Position numbers and translations under genes: made by a program. Below are positions 1 to 7,040 of a stretch of DNA of 15,730 bases, in pieces (within the stretch, counting starts at the first letter, position 1; every line of letters starts with the position of its first letter). This stretch comes from an uncultured Spongiibacteraceae bacterium. Its GTDB lineage: Bacteria > Pseudomonadota > Gammaproteobacteria > Pseudomonadales > CAMLJR01. The notes beneath the pieces are model-generated. The model ran no database searches and had not been told where the DNA came from. It was given only the letters and a program-made list of their open reading frames with translations. The stretch is taken from the NCBI GenBank assembly GCA_946480345.1, contig CAMLJR010000063.1, positions 1-15,730 of the forward strand, read 5' to 3'.

Positions 1-261
1 GAATTTTTCAGCGACGGCGACAATGCGCTCGATCGCGGCAGGATCGGACAAATCTTCGATGAGCACTTCGCATTTAGCACCATGCTCGCGCAGCAATTCG
101 GCCTGTAACGCGACCAACCGATCCGCTCGCCGCGCCACCAGAATCAAACAAAAACCTTGTTTTGCCAGTAATCGCGCGAACGATTGGCCGATACCCGACG
201 ATGCGCCGGTAACCAACGCCCATTGACCATATTTGTTGTGAAAACCGGCGGGAAACGTCAT
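1..261 (-). CDS. Short-chain dehydrogenase/reductase (SDR), N-terminal 87 residues, cut by window edge
   Basis: Reading the minus strand from ATG at 261 gives 87 uninterrupted codons to base 1, so the C-terminal part, with the catalytic Ser-Tyr-Lys, lies outside the window. Residues 13-25 form the first beta strand and nucleotide-binding turn of a classical SDR ([12 protein letters not shown], the TGxxxGxG motif). An alanine/arginine-rich helix and a second strand ending in an arginine pair (LVARRADRL, about residues 41-49) follow; basic residues there usually favour NADPH over NADH. A GAGG stretch 5 nt upstream of the ATG serves as ribosome binding site. The gene probably oxidises or reduces a hydroxyl/keto group of a small molecule in the cytosol, but the substrate cannot be told. 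It is separated by 185 bp from the dioxygenase gene upstream on the same strand and has its own palindrome, so it may be a separate transcription unit. Confidence 0.88.
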   Translation of the reverse strand, partial: MTFPAGFHNKYGQWALVTGASSGIGQSFARLLAKQGFCLILVARRADRLVALQAELLREHGAKCEVLIEDLSDPAAIERIVAVAEKF

Positions 262-278
262 GGATGCCTCGTTAATTC

Positions 279-304
279 CTATTTAATGCAATCGCATTAA
301 ATAG
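279..304. promoter_or_regulatory. Perfect 11-bp-arm palindrome upstream of the SDR gene, candidate operator
   Basis: CTATTTAATGC at 279-289 is exactly mirrored by GCATTAAATAG at 294-304, with a 4-nt spacer. The AT-rich arms and lack of a T-tract on either side argue against a terminator. The position, 18 to 43 bp upstream of the SDR start codon, suits binding of a dimeric repressor of the TetR or MarR type. No such regulator gene is in the window; the identity of the binder is unknown. Confidence 0.55.
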
Positions 305-425
305 TAGGTTGAAGCGATTGCGTGAGTCAATCACTTATTGCCGACGAAAGAAATCGAATGGAAAGGCTAAATGGAACGCGATTGAATATTGATCGTGCGA
401 TGACGCTTAAATCTGGAGTCCGGGC

Positions 426-443
426 CGCGCAATCCGTTGCGCG
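426..443. other. Short GC-rich hairpin just after the dioxygenase stop codon
   Basis: CGCGCAA (426-432) and TTGCGCG (437-443) form a 7-bp stem with a 4-nt loop, 3 bp beyond the stop codon of the minus-strand dioxygenase gene. On the minus strand it is followed by GC-rich sequence, not a T-run, so it is at best a weak terminator or a 3'-end stabilising hairpin. The rest of 305-446 shows no gene. Confidence 0.3.
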
Positions 444-446
444 ACG

Positions 447-1298
447 TTAGACTTCGAGCAATTCTCCTGCTGCCCACGCTTTAATTCGCGGATCTTCGAG
501 ATCGAATTGCGGGCACAACTCGAAAAATGTTTTGTCGGCCACACAGACGCGTTGCAGCACGCGCGGTACGCAGCCTGTCATATCGCCGCGCGCGTGTTGC
601 AGCGCAATGTTGTCCCAAATCACCAGATCGCCGTTGTACCAGCGGTGCTGGTACACATTATTGTCCGCATATAAATGCGCAAATAATTCGACGATAAGCG
701 CGTCGCTGTCGTGCTGCGAATAACCATCGATGCGCGCCGTCTGCAATTCGCTGACATACAGAATCGGCTTGCCGGTTTCGGGATGCGGAATAATAGCCGG
801 CCGCGTGACCTGCGGCAGAATCGATGGTGGATTGAACGGCAGCTCGCGTTTGGATTGGTGAATATTAATGCTCGCCAGCGCGGTGTGGCCTTCAACTTTT
901 TCGCGCAACGCCATCGGCATATTTTCCAATGCGCGAATACCGTTGGCGAAATCGGTATGCGTTTGACCGGCGTTGACGTCGACGGCGTGCAGCGAGATAA
1001 CTTTGAATGGCTCTTCGGTAAACGATAAATCCGAGTGATACGCGAGCGCGCCGGCGCCGAGATTACCGTCGGTCGAAATCATTCGATATTCGCCCTGTGC
1101 TTTCAGCACTTTGCCGAGATAACCGAGCACGCGCTCCTGTTCGTCGATGTTCAGCTTCTGATGGCGAAATACGAACAAACTGTTTTCGTAAAACAGATCG
1201 CGAAATGCGTGCTGCTCGCTCGCGCTCATCGGCTTGCGCAAGTCAATATCGAGTTCAAGACCGAATGGCGCAATGGGTTTCGTTATAAATGCCATCAT
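447..1298 (-). CDS. TauD/TfdA-family Fe(II)/2-oxoglutarate-dependent dioxygenase
   Basis: This 283-residue protein has the length of the TauD/TfdA family, which uses Fe(II), O2 and 2-oxoglutarate to hydroxylate a substrate in the cytosol. The facial iron triad is visible: His88 and Asp90 in YHSDLSF, and His235 in LQHARGD. Arg246 or Arg250 (PRVLQRV) is placed to bind the 2-oxoglutarate carboxylate. The reading frame could open 4 codons earlier at a GTG, but that GTG overlaps the GGGAG ribosome binding site (1304-1308), which sits 5 nt before ATG 1298 and 8 nt before a second ATG at 1295; one of these two is the likely start. It is the last gene of a three-gene operon, 21 bp after the COQ4-like gene. 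Sequence alone does not tell whether the substrate is a sulfonate, an aryloxy acid or a terpenoid-like compound; the neighbours favour a carbon-ring substrate. Confidence 0.9.
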   Translation of the reverse strand: MMAFITKPIAPFGLELDIDLRKPMSASEQHAFRDLFYENSLFVFRHQKLNIDEQERVLGYLGKVLKAQGEYRMISTDGNLGAGALAYHSDLSFTEEPFKVISLHAVDVNAGQTHTDFANGIRALENMPMALREKVEGHTALASINIHQSKRELPFNPPSILPQVTRPAIIPHPETGKPILYVSELQTARIDGYSQHDSDALIVELFAHLYADNNVYQHRWYNGDLVIWDNIALQHARGDMTGCVPRVLQRVCVADKTFFELCPQFDLEDPRIKAWAAGELLEV

Positions 1299-1319
1299 GA
1301 AATCTCCCACGTTAATTTT

Positions 1320-2147
1320 TTATTTTTTTAATTCGGCCCACTCCCAAGACATCTCGGAGGTATCGCGCTCGACGACGCCGGCAATGCCGATCGCCTTGCG
1401 TGCCTCTTCGAGCGGCAAATGCATCACATCTTCATACTTCGCCAGAAACACCGGCCCCGATTCGCGGCCTACGCGCATACCGCGCTCGATCGCGTCCTGG
1501 CAGGTCGGCCAGCATTGCGGGTAATGCAGCATCGTGCGCACGGTATAGCGCAACGAGCCGAGCAGATACATCACCGATAATTCGCCGGCGAGTTCGACAC
1601 TCAGATGTTTGAACTGATTGGTAATCCGATACCAATACGGCACCAGCTCGCCCATGTAATCGATGCCGCCGCCGGTGACGATATGTTCGAGATCGTGCGT
1701 CTGCCCCGCTCGTGTACTGAAATACTCCAACTGCGTTTTCGGCTCGGGCATTTTGTAAATATTCAGATCGTAATTTTTTGCGACGATTTCGCGATACACA
1801 ATACTGCCCAGCGTGCCCGGCTCGTAATGTTTGAAATCATCTTCCTCGAATTTCGACAGATGCCATTCGTTGAACCATGCATCCAGCACTGAATTTTTCT
1901 TGCGCTCTTCGGTGAACAAATGTTCGATGTAATCGAAGTCGCGAATTTCATTCAAAATGCCGATGAATTCATACATTTCCGCCTGTGCCGGAAAATCCGG
2001 ACCATTGCGGCGCAGACAGATCATCGCAATCCACTCGCGCAAACGCGGATGATTCAGATATTTCGACGAACTGACCAACATGCTACTGTCGGTGCCGATT
2101 GGCGTGACGCCTCTTAACAAATAGGGAACTTCGTTTTTAGCGTTCAT
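1320..2147 (-). CDS. COQ4-family protein with intact HDxxH-x11-E metal motif
   Basis: The 275-residue protein carries the hallmark of the COQ4 family: His151-Asp152-x-x-His155 (THDLEHIVTG), followed after exactly 11 residues by Glu167, the metal-binding HDxxH-x11-E pattern. The region before it (PEPKTQLEYF) and the hydrophobic helices after it also fit COQ4. In eukaryotes COQ4 belongs to the ubiquinone biosynthesis complex and has been assigned the oxidative decarboxylation at ring carbon C1. No other ubiquinone gene is near; the gene sits between an amidohydrolase and a Fe/2OG dioxygenase in one operon (48-bp gap before, 21-bp gap after). I infer an accessory paralogue acting on a pathway intermediate, not a housekeeping ubiquinone gene, but a quinone role cannot be excluded. 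No signal peptide is seen. The ribosome site is GAGG about 10 nt before the ATG, across an A-rich spacer. Confidence 0.85.
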   Translation of the reverse strand: MNAKNEVPYLLRGVTPIGTDSSMLVSSSKYLNHPRLREWIAMICLRRNGPDFPAQAEMYEFIGILNEIRDFDYIEHLFTEERKKNSVLDAWFNEWHLSKFEEDDFKHYEPGTLGSIVYREIVAKNYDLNIYKMPEPKTQLEYFSTRAGQTHDLEHIVTGGGIDYMGELVPYWYRITNQFKHLSVELAGELSVMYLLGSLRYTVRTMLHYPQCWPTCQDAIERGMRVGRESGPVFLAKYEDVMHLPLEEARKAIGIAGVVERDTSEMSWEWAELKK

Positions 2148-2195
2148 TATTTTTTTCCTCGCAGAACCCGCCCGCTGATAACTATCAAGAGCGAA

Positions 2196-3926
2196 CTATT
2201 GAACAGGATGTTGCTGCGGCCCGCGCACCAAACGACCCGGTAACTCGCCGGTATGCTCGCCGTTGCGATACACAACGACACCATTGAGCAGCGTTGCCAC
2301 GTAACCGTCGGCGCGCTGCACCAGACGCCGCCCATTCGCGGGCATGTCGTAAACAATATCCGGCGCACGCAACGTGAGTTTGTCGAAATCGATTACGTTG
2401 ATATCGGCCTTGTAACCCGGCGCAAGCAATCCGCGATCGCGCAAGCTGACGGCATTCGCGGCATCGTTCGTCAGCCATTTCACCACTTTCGGCAACGCAA
2501 ATTTTTCACCGCGACTGCGATCCCGTGCCCAGTGCGTCAACATGAAAGTCGGATAACTGCCATCGCAGATAATGCCGCAATGGGCGCCGCCATCGCCGAG
2601 GCCGGGAATCACATCGGGATGACTCAGCATCTGCTGAACGTCGTCGAGACTACCGTGCGGATAATTCGCCATTGCCAGATACAGTGGTTTGCCGCGCTCG
2701 CCTTCGAGCATCAAATCGTAAGCATACTCTTCGGGCGTAATTCCCTGGCGTTTCGCGCGCGCTGCGATGCTGTGTTCAGGCGGCGGTTCGTAGTTCGGCG
2801 GATCGCCGAGTTCGAACATGAATTCGAAATCGCGCACTAGCATACCTAGCGCATTGGTCGGATTCGGATCGACCGGTTCGGCGAGTATCTGCGCGCGCAC
2901 CTCAGGTTTGCGCAACGCCGCCAGTTTCGTATCGAGCGGAAGCGCGGCGAGCTCGCGATACGTCGAGGTCGTGTAAAACGGATTCATTGTCAGCTCGTGG
3001 CTGAGCAACATGCCGATTGCACGCGGTAACACCTGCGCTTTCATCTGCACACCATCGCGATTCGCGGCTTCGATGATGTCGAGCAATTGCGGCCACATCG
3101 CCGGGCTACGATTCGAGGTGCCGGTCGAGAACGTCAGCGGCCGGCCGGATTGCTCGGCCAGGCGGCGCATTTGCGCGGTCGCGCCGAGTTGATCGTGTAG
3201 ATCGCCGACCATCTGAATCACACCCTTACCCGCCGCTTTCAATGCCATCGCGAGTGCGAGTAACTCATCCTCGCCCGCAGCGAGTGTTGGAATCGGCGTG
3301 CCATCGCTGGATCGGTGCAATAGCATTTTCGACGTCGCGAAGCCGAGTGCACCGGCATCCATTGCTTCGCGCACGATGCGCGCCATCTGCTCGATGTCGT
3401 CCTCGGTGGCCAGTTCGCGATCGACACCGCGCTGCCCCATCACGTATACGCGCAGCGCTGCGTGCGGAACGTAGCTGGCGATATCCATGTCGTACTCGCG
3501 CGAGCCAAGCAGCGCCAGATATTCGGGATAGGTTTCCCAACTCCACGGCAGCCCTTCGACCAGCACCTGGTGCGGAATGTCTTCGACGCCCTCCATCAAG
3601 TTGATCAGCAATTCGCGCTGATGCGGTTTGCACGGCGCAAAGCCGACGCCGCAATTACCGATGACCGCCGTGGTAACGCCGTGCGCCGATGACGGTACCA
3701 GCCGGTTTTCCCAAGTCGCCTGGCCATCGTAATGCGTGTGCACATCGACAAAGCCCGGCGTGACCAGCATGCCGGTGGCGTCGATCGTTTCGCTTGCCGA
3801 ACCGAGATTTTTGCCCAATGCGGCGATGCGACCGTTTTTGATCGCCACATCGCAAACGATCGGCTCTGCGCCGCTGCCGTCGACGACCGTGCCGCCGCGA
3901 ATCAACACATCGAACTGTGGAGACAT
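2196..3926 (-). CDS. Amidohydrolase of the N-acyl-D-amino-acid deacylase-like family (COG3653)
   Basis: A 576-residue metal-dependent hydrolase. The N-terminal beta sandwich strand (FDVLIRGGTVVDGSG, residues 5-19) leads to TPGFVDVHTHYDGQ, where His63 and His65 are the first metal ligands. Cys92 in GNCGVGFAP matches the unusual bridging Cys of D-aminoacylases. Asp445 in GLGDGGAH is the general base/metal ligand of the amidohydrolase superfamily. The strand that carries a metal His in classical D-aminoacylases reads GKGVIQMVGD here, so some canonical ligands are not obvious; the substrate may differ from N-acyl-D-amino acids. The frame extends 11 codons upstream to a TTG, but ATG 3926 matches the family N-terminus. 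It is the first gene of the minus-strand operon (then COQ4-like and dioxygenase) and is divergent from an AraC regulator. It could hydrolyse an amide, lactone or cyclic intermediate. Confidence 0.82.
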   Translation of the reverse strand: MSPQFDVLIRGGTVVDGSGAEPIVCDVAIKNGRIAALGKNLGSASETIDATGMLVTPGFVDVHTHYDGQATWENRLVPSSAHGVTTAVIGNCGVGFAPCKPHQRELLINLMEGVEDIPHQVLVEGLPWSWETYPEYLALLGSREYDMDIASYVPHAALRVYVMGQRGVDRELATEDDIEQMARIVREAMDAGALGFATSKMLLHRSSDGTPIPTLAAGEDELLALAMALKAAGKGVIQMVGDLHDQLGATAQMRRLAEQSGRPLTFSTGTSNRSPAMWPQLLDIIEAANRDGVQMKAQVLPRAIGMLLSHELTMNPFYTTSTYRELAALPLDTKLAALRKPEVRAQILAEPVDPNPTNALGMLVRDFEFMFELGDPPNYEPPPEHSIAARAKRQGITPEEYAYDLMLEGERGKPLYLAMANYPHGSLDDVQQMLSHPDVIPGLGDGGAHCGIICDGSYPTFMLTHWARDRSRGEKFALPKVVKWLTNDAANAVSLRDRGLLAPGYKADINVIDFDKLTLRAPDIVYDMPANGRRLVQRADGYVATLLNGVVVYRNGEHTGELPGRLVRGPQQHPVQ

Positions 3927-4170
3927 ATTATTTTTCCGTGTCCGACTCTTCGATGACAAAAAGCCTTCGATAACAAAAGACGTTCAATTAACCGTACAAA
4001 TCATCATAACCATCGAAGTGCGGATAGCATCCGAAAAGTATCTTTCTGAGCGGACATCGTTATATTTCGCCGCCCTATTCGGCATACCCACCCGCCTTGA
4101 CGCGACCAGATACGATTCGTACGCTCAAAATCGACCGTTCATAAACATATTGCGAGTGGATCGAGTAGCC
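3927..4170. promoter_or_regulatory. Divergent intergenic region between the amidohydrolase operon and the AraC gene, with repeated CTTCGATrA elements
   Basis: This 244-bp region must hold the promoters for the minus-strand operon and the plus-strand regulator. Two near-identical direct repeats, TTCGATGACAAAA (3949-3961) and TTCGATAACAAAA (3966-3978), differ by one base and are spaced 17 bp apart. A third core, in opposite orientation, lies at 4011-4018 (CATCGAAG). Such tandem sites resemble AraC-family binding sites, and the AraC-type gene is adjacent. No convincing sigma70 consensus pair was found, which fits an activator-dependent promoter. No small gene was recognised. Confidence 0.5.
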
Positions 4171-5028
4171 ATGCCCAATGCTGCATACACAGTCATCGCC
4201 AGCATCGCCGTCGACGGTATGTGTGCCGAAGTGCGCGACTATGCGTATGGCTCGCCGTTCGAAGGAAAAATGGAGCGCACCAGCCACACGCTGAGCCTGG
4301 GTTTGTCGCCGCGCGCTGCGTATTCGGAATGCCGTTTTGAAAACAGCAGCGGCGAAATGCACGCGTGGATCGACGTCGGCGACGTGATTTTCGCGCCCGC
4401 CGGTGTCGTCACGTATGGACGCGGTAGCGGCGGCAATTTCCGTCGGTTCGTGTGTAGCTATGAACCCGCAGCGTTCAGCAAAATTACCGGTCACGGCAAT
4501 ACATGGAGCGATGCTGAAATCGAAGCCGGTCTGAATGTGCAATCGCCGGCAATTAAGCGCGACCTGTATCGGCTCGCAAGCGAAGTCAGCGAGCGCGAGC
4601 CCGGCAGCGATGTGATTACCGAATCGTTGAGTAAACTGATCGCCGTCGAATTCGTCCGCTATCTGCACCAACGGCAACAACCGCAGCATTCCGCACAAGG
4701 CAAACTCGCCGCATGGCAGTTACGCCGTATTACCGATTATGTCGAAAGCATGATCGAGCCCACGCCCAGCGTTGAACGATTGGCGCAATTATGCGAAATC
4801 AGTTCGCGCCATTTGCGGCGCGCATTCCGGGAAAGTACCGGCACGGCGATCAGCGATTATGTGAAAGAAACTCGATTGCTGAAGGCGAAAAGCTTGCTCG
4901 TCGATACCGATCTCGCGCTGAAAGAAATTGCATTCCGACTGGGGTTTTCGAGCCCGACCAGCTTTGGTGTGGCATTTGCAAAAGCAACAGGGCTGACACC
5001 TAAACACTATCGCGACAGGCATAAATGA
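4171..5028 (+). CDS. AraC-family transcriptional regulator
   Basis: The 285-residue protein has the usual AraC length: an N-terminal ligand or dimerisation domain (about 1-175) and a C-terminal pair of helix-turn-helix motifs (about 185-283). The first HTH reads ERLAQLCEISSRHLRRAF. The second, in the highly conserved block, reads KEIAFRLGFSSPTSFGVAF, ending in the family signature of F-x(3)-G-x(2)-P-x(2)-Y/R (ATGLTPKHYR). The frame is open further upstream to 3736 but would then overlap the divergent amidohydrolase. ATG 4171 was chosen because it gives family length and leaves a promoter region; the region just upstream (GTGGATCGAG) holds only a modest ribosome site. The regulator most likely controls the divergent operon and perhaps the plus-strand genes that follow; the inducer is unknown. 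The N-terminal part resembles no ligand-binding domain that I can name. Confidence 0.88.
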   Translation: MPNAAYTVIASIAVDGMCAEVRDYAYGSPFEGKMERTSHTLSLGLSPRAAYSECRFENSSGEMHAWIDVGDVIFAPAGVVTYGRGSGGNFRRFVCSYEPAAFSKITGHGNTWSDAEIEAGLNVQSPAIKRDLYRLASEVSEREPGSDVITESLSKLIAVEFVRYLHQRQQPQHSAQGKLAAWQLRRITDYVESMIEPTPSVERLAQLCEISSRHLRRAFRESTGTAISDYVKETRLLKAKSLLVDTDLALKEIAFRLGFSSPTSFGVAFAKATGLTPKHYRDRHK

Positions 5029-5174
5029 TTCGCGCTAAATAAATAATTCACACCGCATTGCTTAAACTAATCAGCGCTATCGCAGTCAATTCCTCAGTGT
5101 TCATATCCGATCGCCGCCGCTCATGTAATGAATTCCGGCGCCGATGAATCGATGCATTTGAGGAGCGCGTTTCG

Positions 5175-6059
5175 ATGGAAGGATGTTCGATCAAACATCG
5201 TTATATTCGCGTTGACGGGCTGCAATTGTTCGTTCGAGAAGCCGGCCCCTGCGATGCGCCCGTTCTTCTTCTGCCGCACGGCTATCCGTGTTCGTCGTTT
5301 CAATTTCGTCGATTAATGCCGGCACTAGCCGACAAATGGCGAACGATCGCTTTCGACTGGCCTGGATTCGGCTACAGCGATACGCCCGACCTCGCATCGT
5401 TCGGCTACGACTTCGATGCATACGCGCAAGTGCTGGCATCGGTCGCGGATGAGTTGAGGTTGACTCGGTACGCGCTGTGGCTTCATGACTACGGCTCGCA
5501 GATCGGCTTGCGCCATGCCATCGCTTATCCGCAACGAGTCGCCGCGCTGATTATCCAAAATGGCGACATCTATGAGGATGCGCTCGGGCCTAAATACGAG
5601 ACCATCAAAGCATGGTGGGCGGACAAAACACCGGAAAAGCATCGGCCTTTGGAAGAAGCCGTCAGCGAAGAAGGATTTAAAGCGGAGTTTATCGGCGAAG
5701 TGTCCGCCGAAGTCGCTGCACGGGTTCCCCCGGATTTATGGAAATTGCACTGGCCATTAATGAACACGTCGATCCGACGAAAAATTGCGGTTGGATTAAT
5801 GGAAAAGCTTGAAGCCAACATCGAATGGTTCCCGCGTTACCAAAGCTATCTGCGCGAGCATCAACCGCCGACATTAATCGCCTGGGGACCGGAAGACGGC
5901 TACATGCCACCTGCATCCGCCACTGCTTACCGGCGCGATTTACCCCATGCCGATTTACATATGATTGAGGGCGCCGGCCACTGGTTGCTGGAGACCCATC
6001 TGGATCAGGCTTTGCCACTGATCCGCGAATTTCTCGAACGCTGCCATGCACGCCAATGA
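5175..6059 (+). CDS. Alpha/beta hydrolase, haloalkane dehalogenase/epoxide hydrolase type
   Basis: The 294-residue protein has all landmarks of the alpha/beta hydrolase branch that uses an aspartate nucleophile: the oxyanion-hole motif HGYP (35-38), the nucleophile elbow HDYGSQIG with Asp105, the acid Asp241 in AWGPEDGYMPP, and the base His269 in EGAGHW. An Asp in place of the Ser of esterases means a covalent ester intermediate with the substrate, as in epoxide hydrolases and haloalkane dehalogenases. The cap domain (about 135-215) contains several Trp and Tyr residues, which could serve halide or epoxide binding, but the two subfamilies cannot be separated by eye. An epoxide or C-X bond hydrolysis would fit a pathway with nearby oxygenases. 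The ribosome site AGGAG (5161-5165) lies 9 nt before ATG 5175. The next gene starts within about 12 bp, so they are co-transcribed. Confidence 0.88.
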   Translation: MEGCSIKHRYIRVDGLQLFVREAGPCDAPVLLLPHGYPCSSFQFRRLMPALADKWRTIAFDWPGFGYSDTPDLASFGYDFDAYAQVLASVADELRLTRYALWLHDYGSQIGLRHAIAYPQRVAALIIQNGDIYEDALGPKYETIKAWWADKTPEKHRPLEEAVSEEGFKAEFIGEVSAEVAARVPPDLWKLHWPLMNTSIRRKIAVGLMEKLEANIEWFPRYQSYLREHQPPTLIAWGPEDGYMPPASATAYRRDLPHADLHMIEGAGHWLLETHLDQALPLIREFLERCHARQ

Positions 6060-6070
6060 CGGAGCCGGCC

Positions 6071-6886
6071 ATGTCGTATGTTTCCCCGCCCTGGAATATG
6101 GATGAGCTGCAGTATGCGGATATCGATAAAAGCCGAGTACGCAATAACGAACCGTTGTTTTTCGTGCTGGCAAGCGCATCGCTGGTGGAAAGCGGATCGG
6201 ATTTATATACGCATGTGCTGCTGAATTATTTCGACGGCGGCGAAGTCGGCGATTGGCTGCGGAATCAGTGGGAGCCGGAAGAATTACAGCACGGACGCGC
6301 GTTGCGCCGTTATGTCGAATCGGTGTGGCCGGAATTCGATTGGTCGTCGACTTACGAAAATTTCCTCACGGAATATTCACGGTATTGCGTGGTCGATGCG
6401 CTCGAAGAAATTCCCGCGCTCGAATTGCTCGCACGCAGCGTAATCGAGACCGGCACGGCGACGCTGTATCGCGCACTGCGCGATTACACCGACGAACCGG
6501 TACTGAAGCAGCTGACCGCACTGATTCAAGCCGACGAGGTACGCCACTACAAATATTTCTGCCGTTACTTCAATCAATTCAGCGCTGACAGCCATCACGG
6601 GCGCTGGCCGGTGTATCGGGCCGTGGTGCGTCGCTTGGCGGAATTACGCAATGAAGATGCCGATTGCGCATTGCGCCACGTTTTTCACTGCAAATATCCG
6701 AACGCAGCGATCGATTCGGCAGCGTTCGCCAAAATCAGCGCCGATGCACGAGCGCTGGTGGTAAATAGCATCAACCCGCCGATGCTGGTGAAAATGATTT
6801 TGCATCCGCTGCAGTTACCGGTGCGCGTACAAAAAATTATTCAGCGTCCCTGTGTCGGTCTGATCAGACAGTTTATGCGGGCCTAG
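6071..6886 (+). CDS. Ferritin-like di-iron protein with two ExxH motifs
   Basis: The predicted protein has 271 residues, nearly all helical. It contains the six-ligand set of the ferritin-like carboxylate-bridged di-iron fold: Glu40 (LVESGSDLY), Glu71-x-x-His74 (EPEELQHG), Glu126 (VIETGTATLY) and Glu156-x-x-His159 (ADEVRHYKYF). The spacing resembles that of acyl-ACP desaturases and related di-iron oxygenases, so O2-dependent hydroxylation or desaturation of a substrate is plausible; an iron or peroxide protection role is possible but less favoured by the context. An ATG at 6056 overlaps the hydrolase stop (ATGA), but ATG 6071 has a clear GGAG site (6061-6064) 6 nt upstream, so it was chosen. 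The C-terminus (after about 230) is basic and amphipathic and may touch membranes or a partner. It is encoded between the hydrolase and the Rieske oxygenase on the same strand. Confidence 0.82.
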   Translation: MSYVSPPWNMDELQYADIDKSRVRNNEPLFFVLASASLVESGSDLYTHVLLNYFDGGEVGDWLRNQWEPEELQHGRALRRYVESVWPEFDWSSTYENFLTEYSRYCVVDALEEIPALELLARSVIETGTATLYRALRDYTDEPVLKQLTALIQADEVRHYKYFCRYFNQFSADSHHGRWPVYRAVVRRLAELRNEDADCALRHVFHCKYPNAAIDSAAFAKISADARALVVNSINPPMLVKMILHPLQLPVRVQKIIQRPCVGLIRQFMRA

Positions 6887-6955
6887 TGATGCAGGCTGGC
6901 ACCGCAACGATAAACACCGGAAAATACGGGGAAACTATTTTGTAATCGGTCGTCC

Positions 6956-7019
6956 GATCAGATGGGGCAAGCGCTGATCTGGATGACTATAATTCGCCCC
7001 ACTAATAACTAGCCCCACT
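6956..7019 (+). promoter_or_regulatory. Promoter-like region of the Rieske gene with inverted and direct repeats
   Basis: A perfect -10 hexamer TATAAT lies at 6988-6993, about 50 bp before the start codon; no good -35 stands 17 bp upstream (GGGCAA). Over that position lies an inverted repeat: GATCAG (6956-6961) and CTGATC (6974-6979). Downstream, the octamer GCCCCACT is repeated at 6996-7003 and 7012-7019. A weak -35 covered by a symmetric element suggests activator or repressor control of the Rieske gene apart from the hydrolase/di-iron pair. The rest of 6887-7040 holds no gene. Confidence 0.5.
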
Positions 7020-7040
7020 TCATCAGAGGAGCGCCTATCC

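Noticed and set aside
426..443. Hairpin after the dioxygenase as a rho-independent terminator
   Set aside because: The stem is short and no T-tract follows on the minus strand; kept only as an unspecific hairpin.
1299..1310. GTG start for the dioxygenase at 1310
   Set aside because: It overlaps the Shine-Dalgarno sequence GGGAG, which is correctly spaced for the ATG at 1298 or 1295.
2253..2840. 195-codon plus-strand open frame opposite the amidohydrolase
   Set aside because: Shadow of a conserved gene; no domain features.
3927..3959. TTG start for the amidohydrolase at 3959
   Set aside because: The added 11 residues are basic and unlike the family N-terminus; ATG 3926 begins just before the conserved FDVLIRGG strand.
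3736..4170. Upstream extension of the AraC reading frame to 3736
   Set aside because: It would overlap the divergent amidohydrolase by about 190 bp and give a protein far longer than the family; ATG 4171 fits better.
4075..4698. 207-codon minus-strand open frame opposite the AraC gene
   Set aside because: No motif, no ribosome site, and it is covered by the regulator gene.
5029..5174. Possible small gene or terminator between the AraC gene and the hydrolase
   Set aside because: No coding frame with a ribosome site and no hairpin with a T-tract were found; only the AGGAG of the hydrolase gene stands out.
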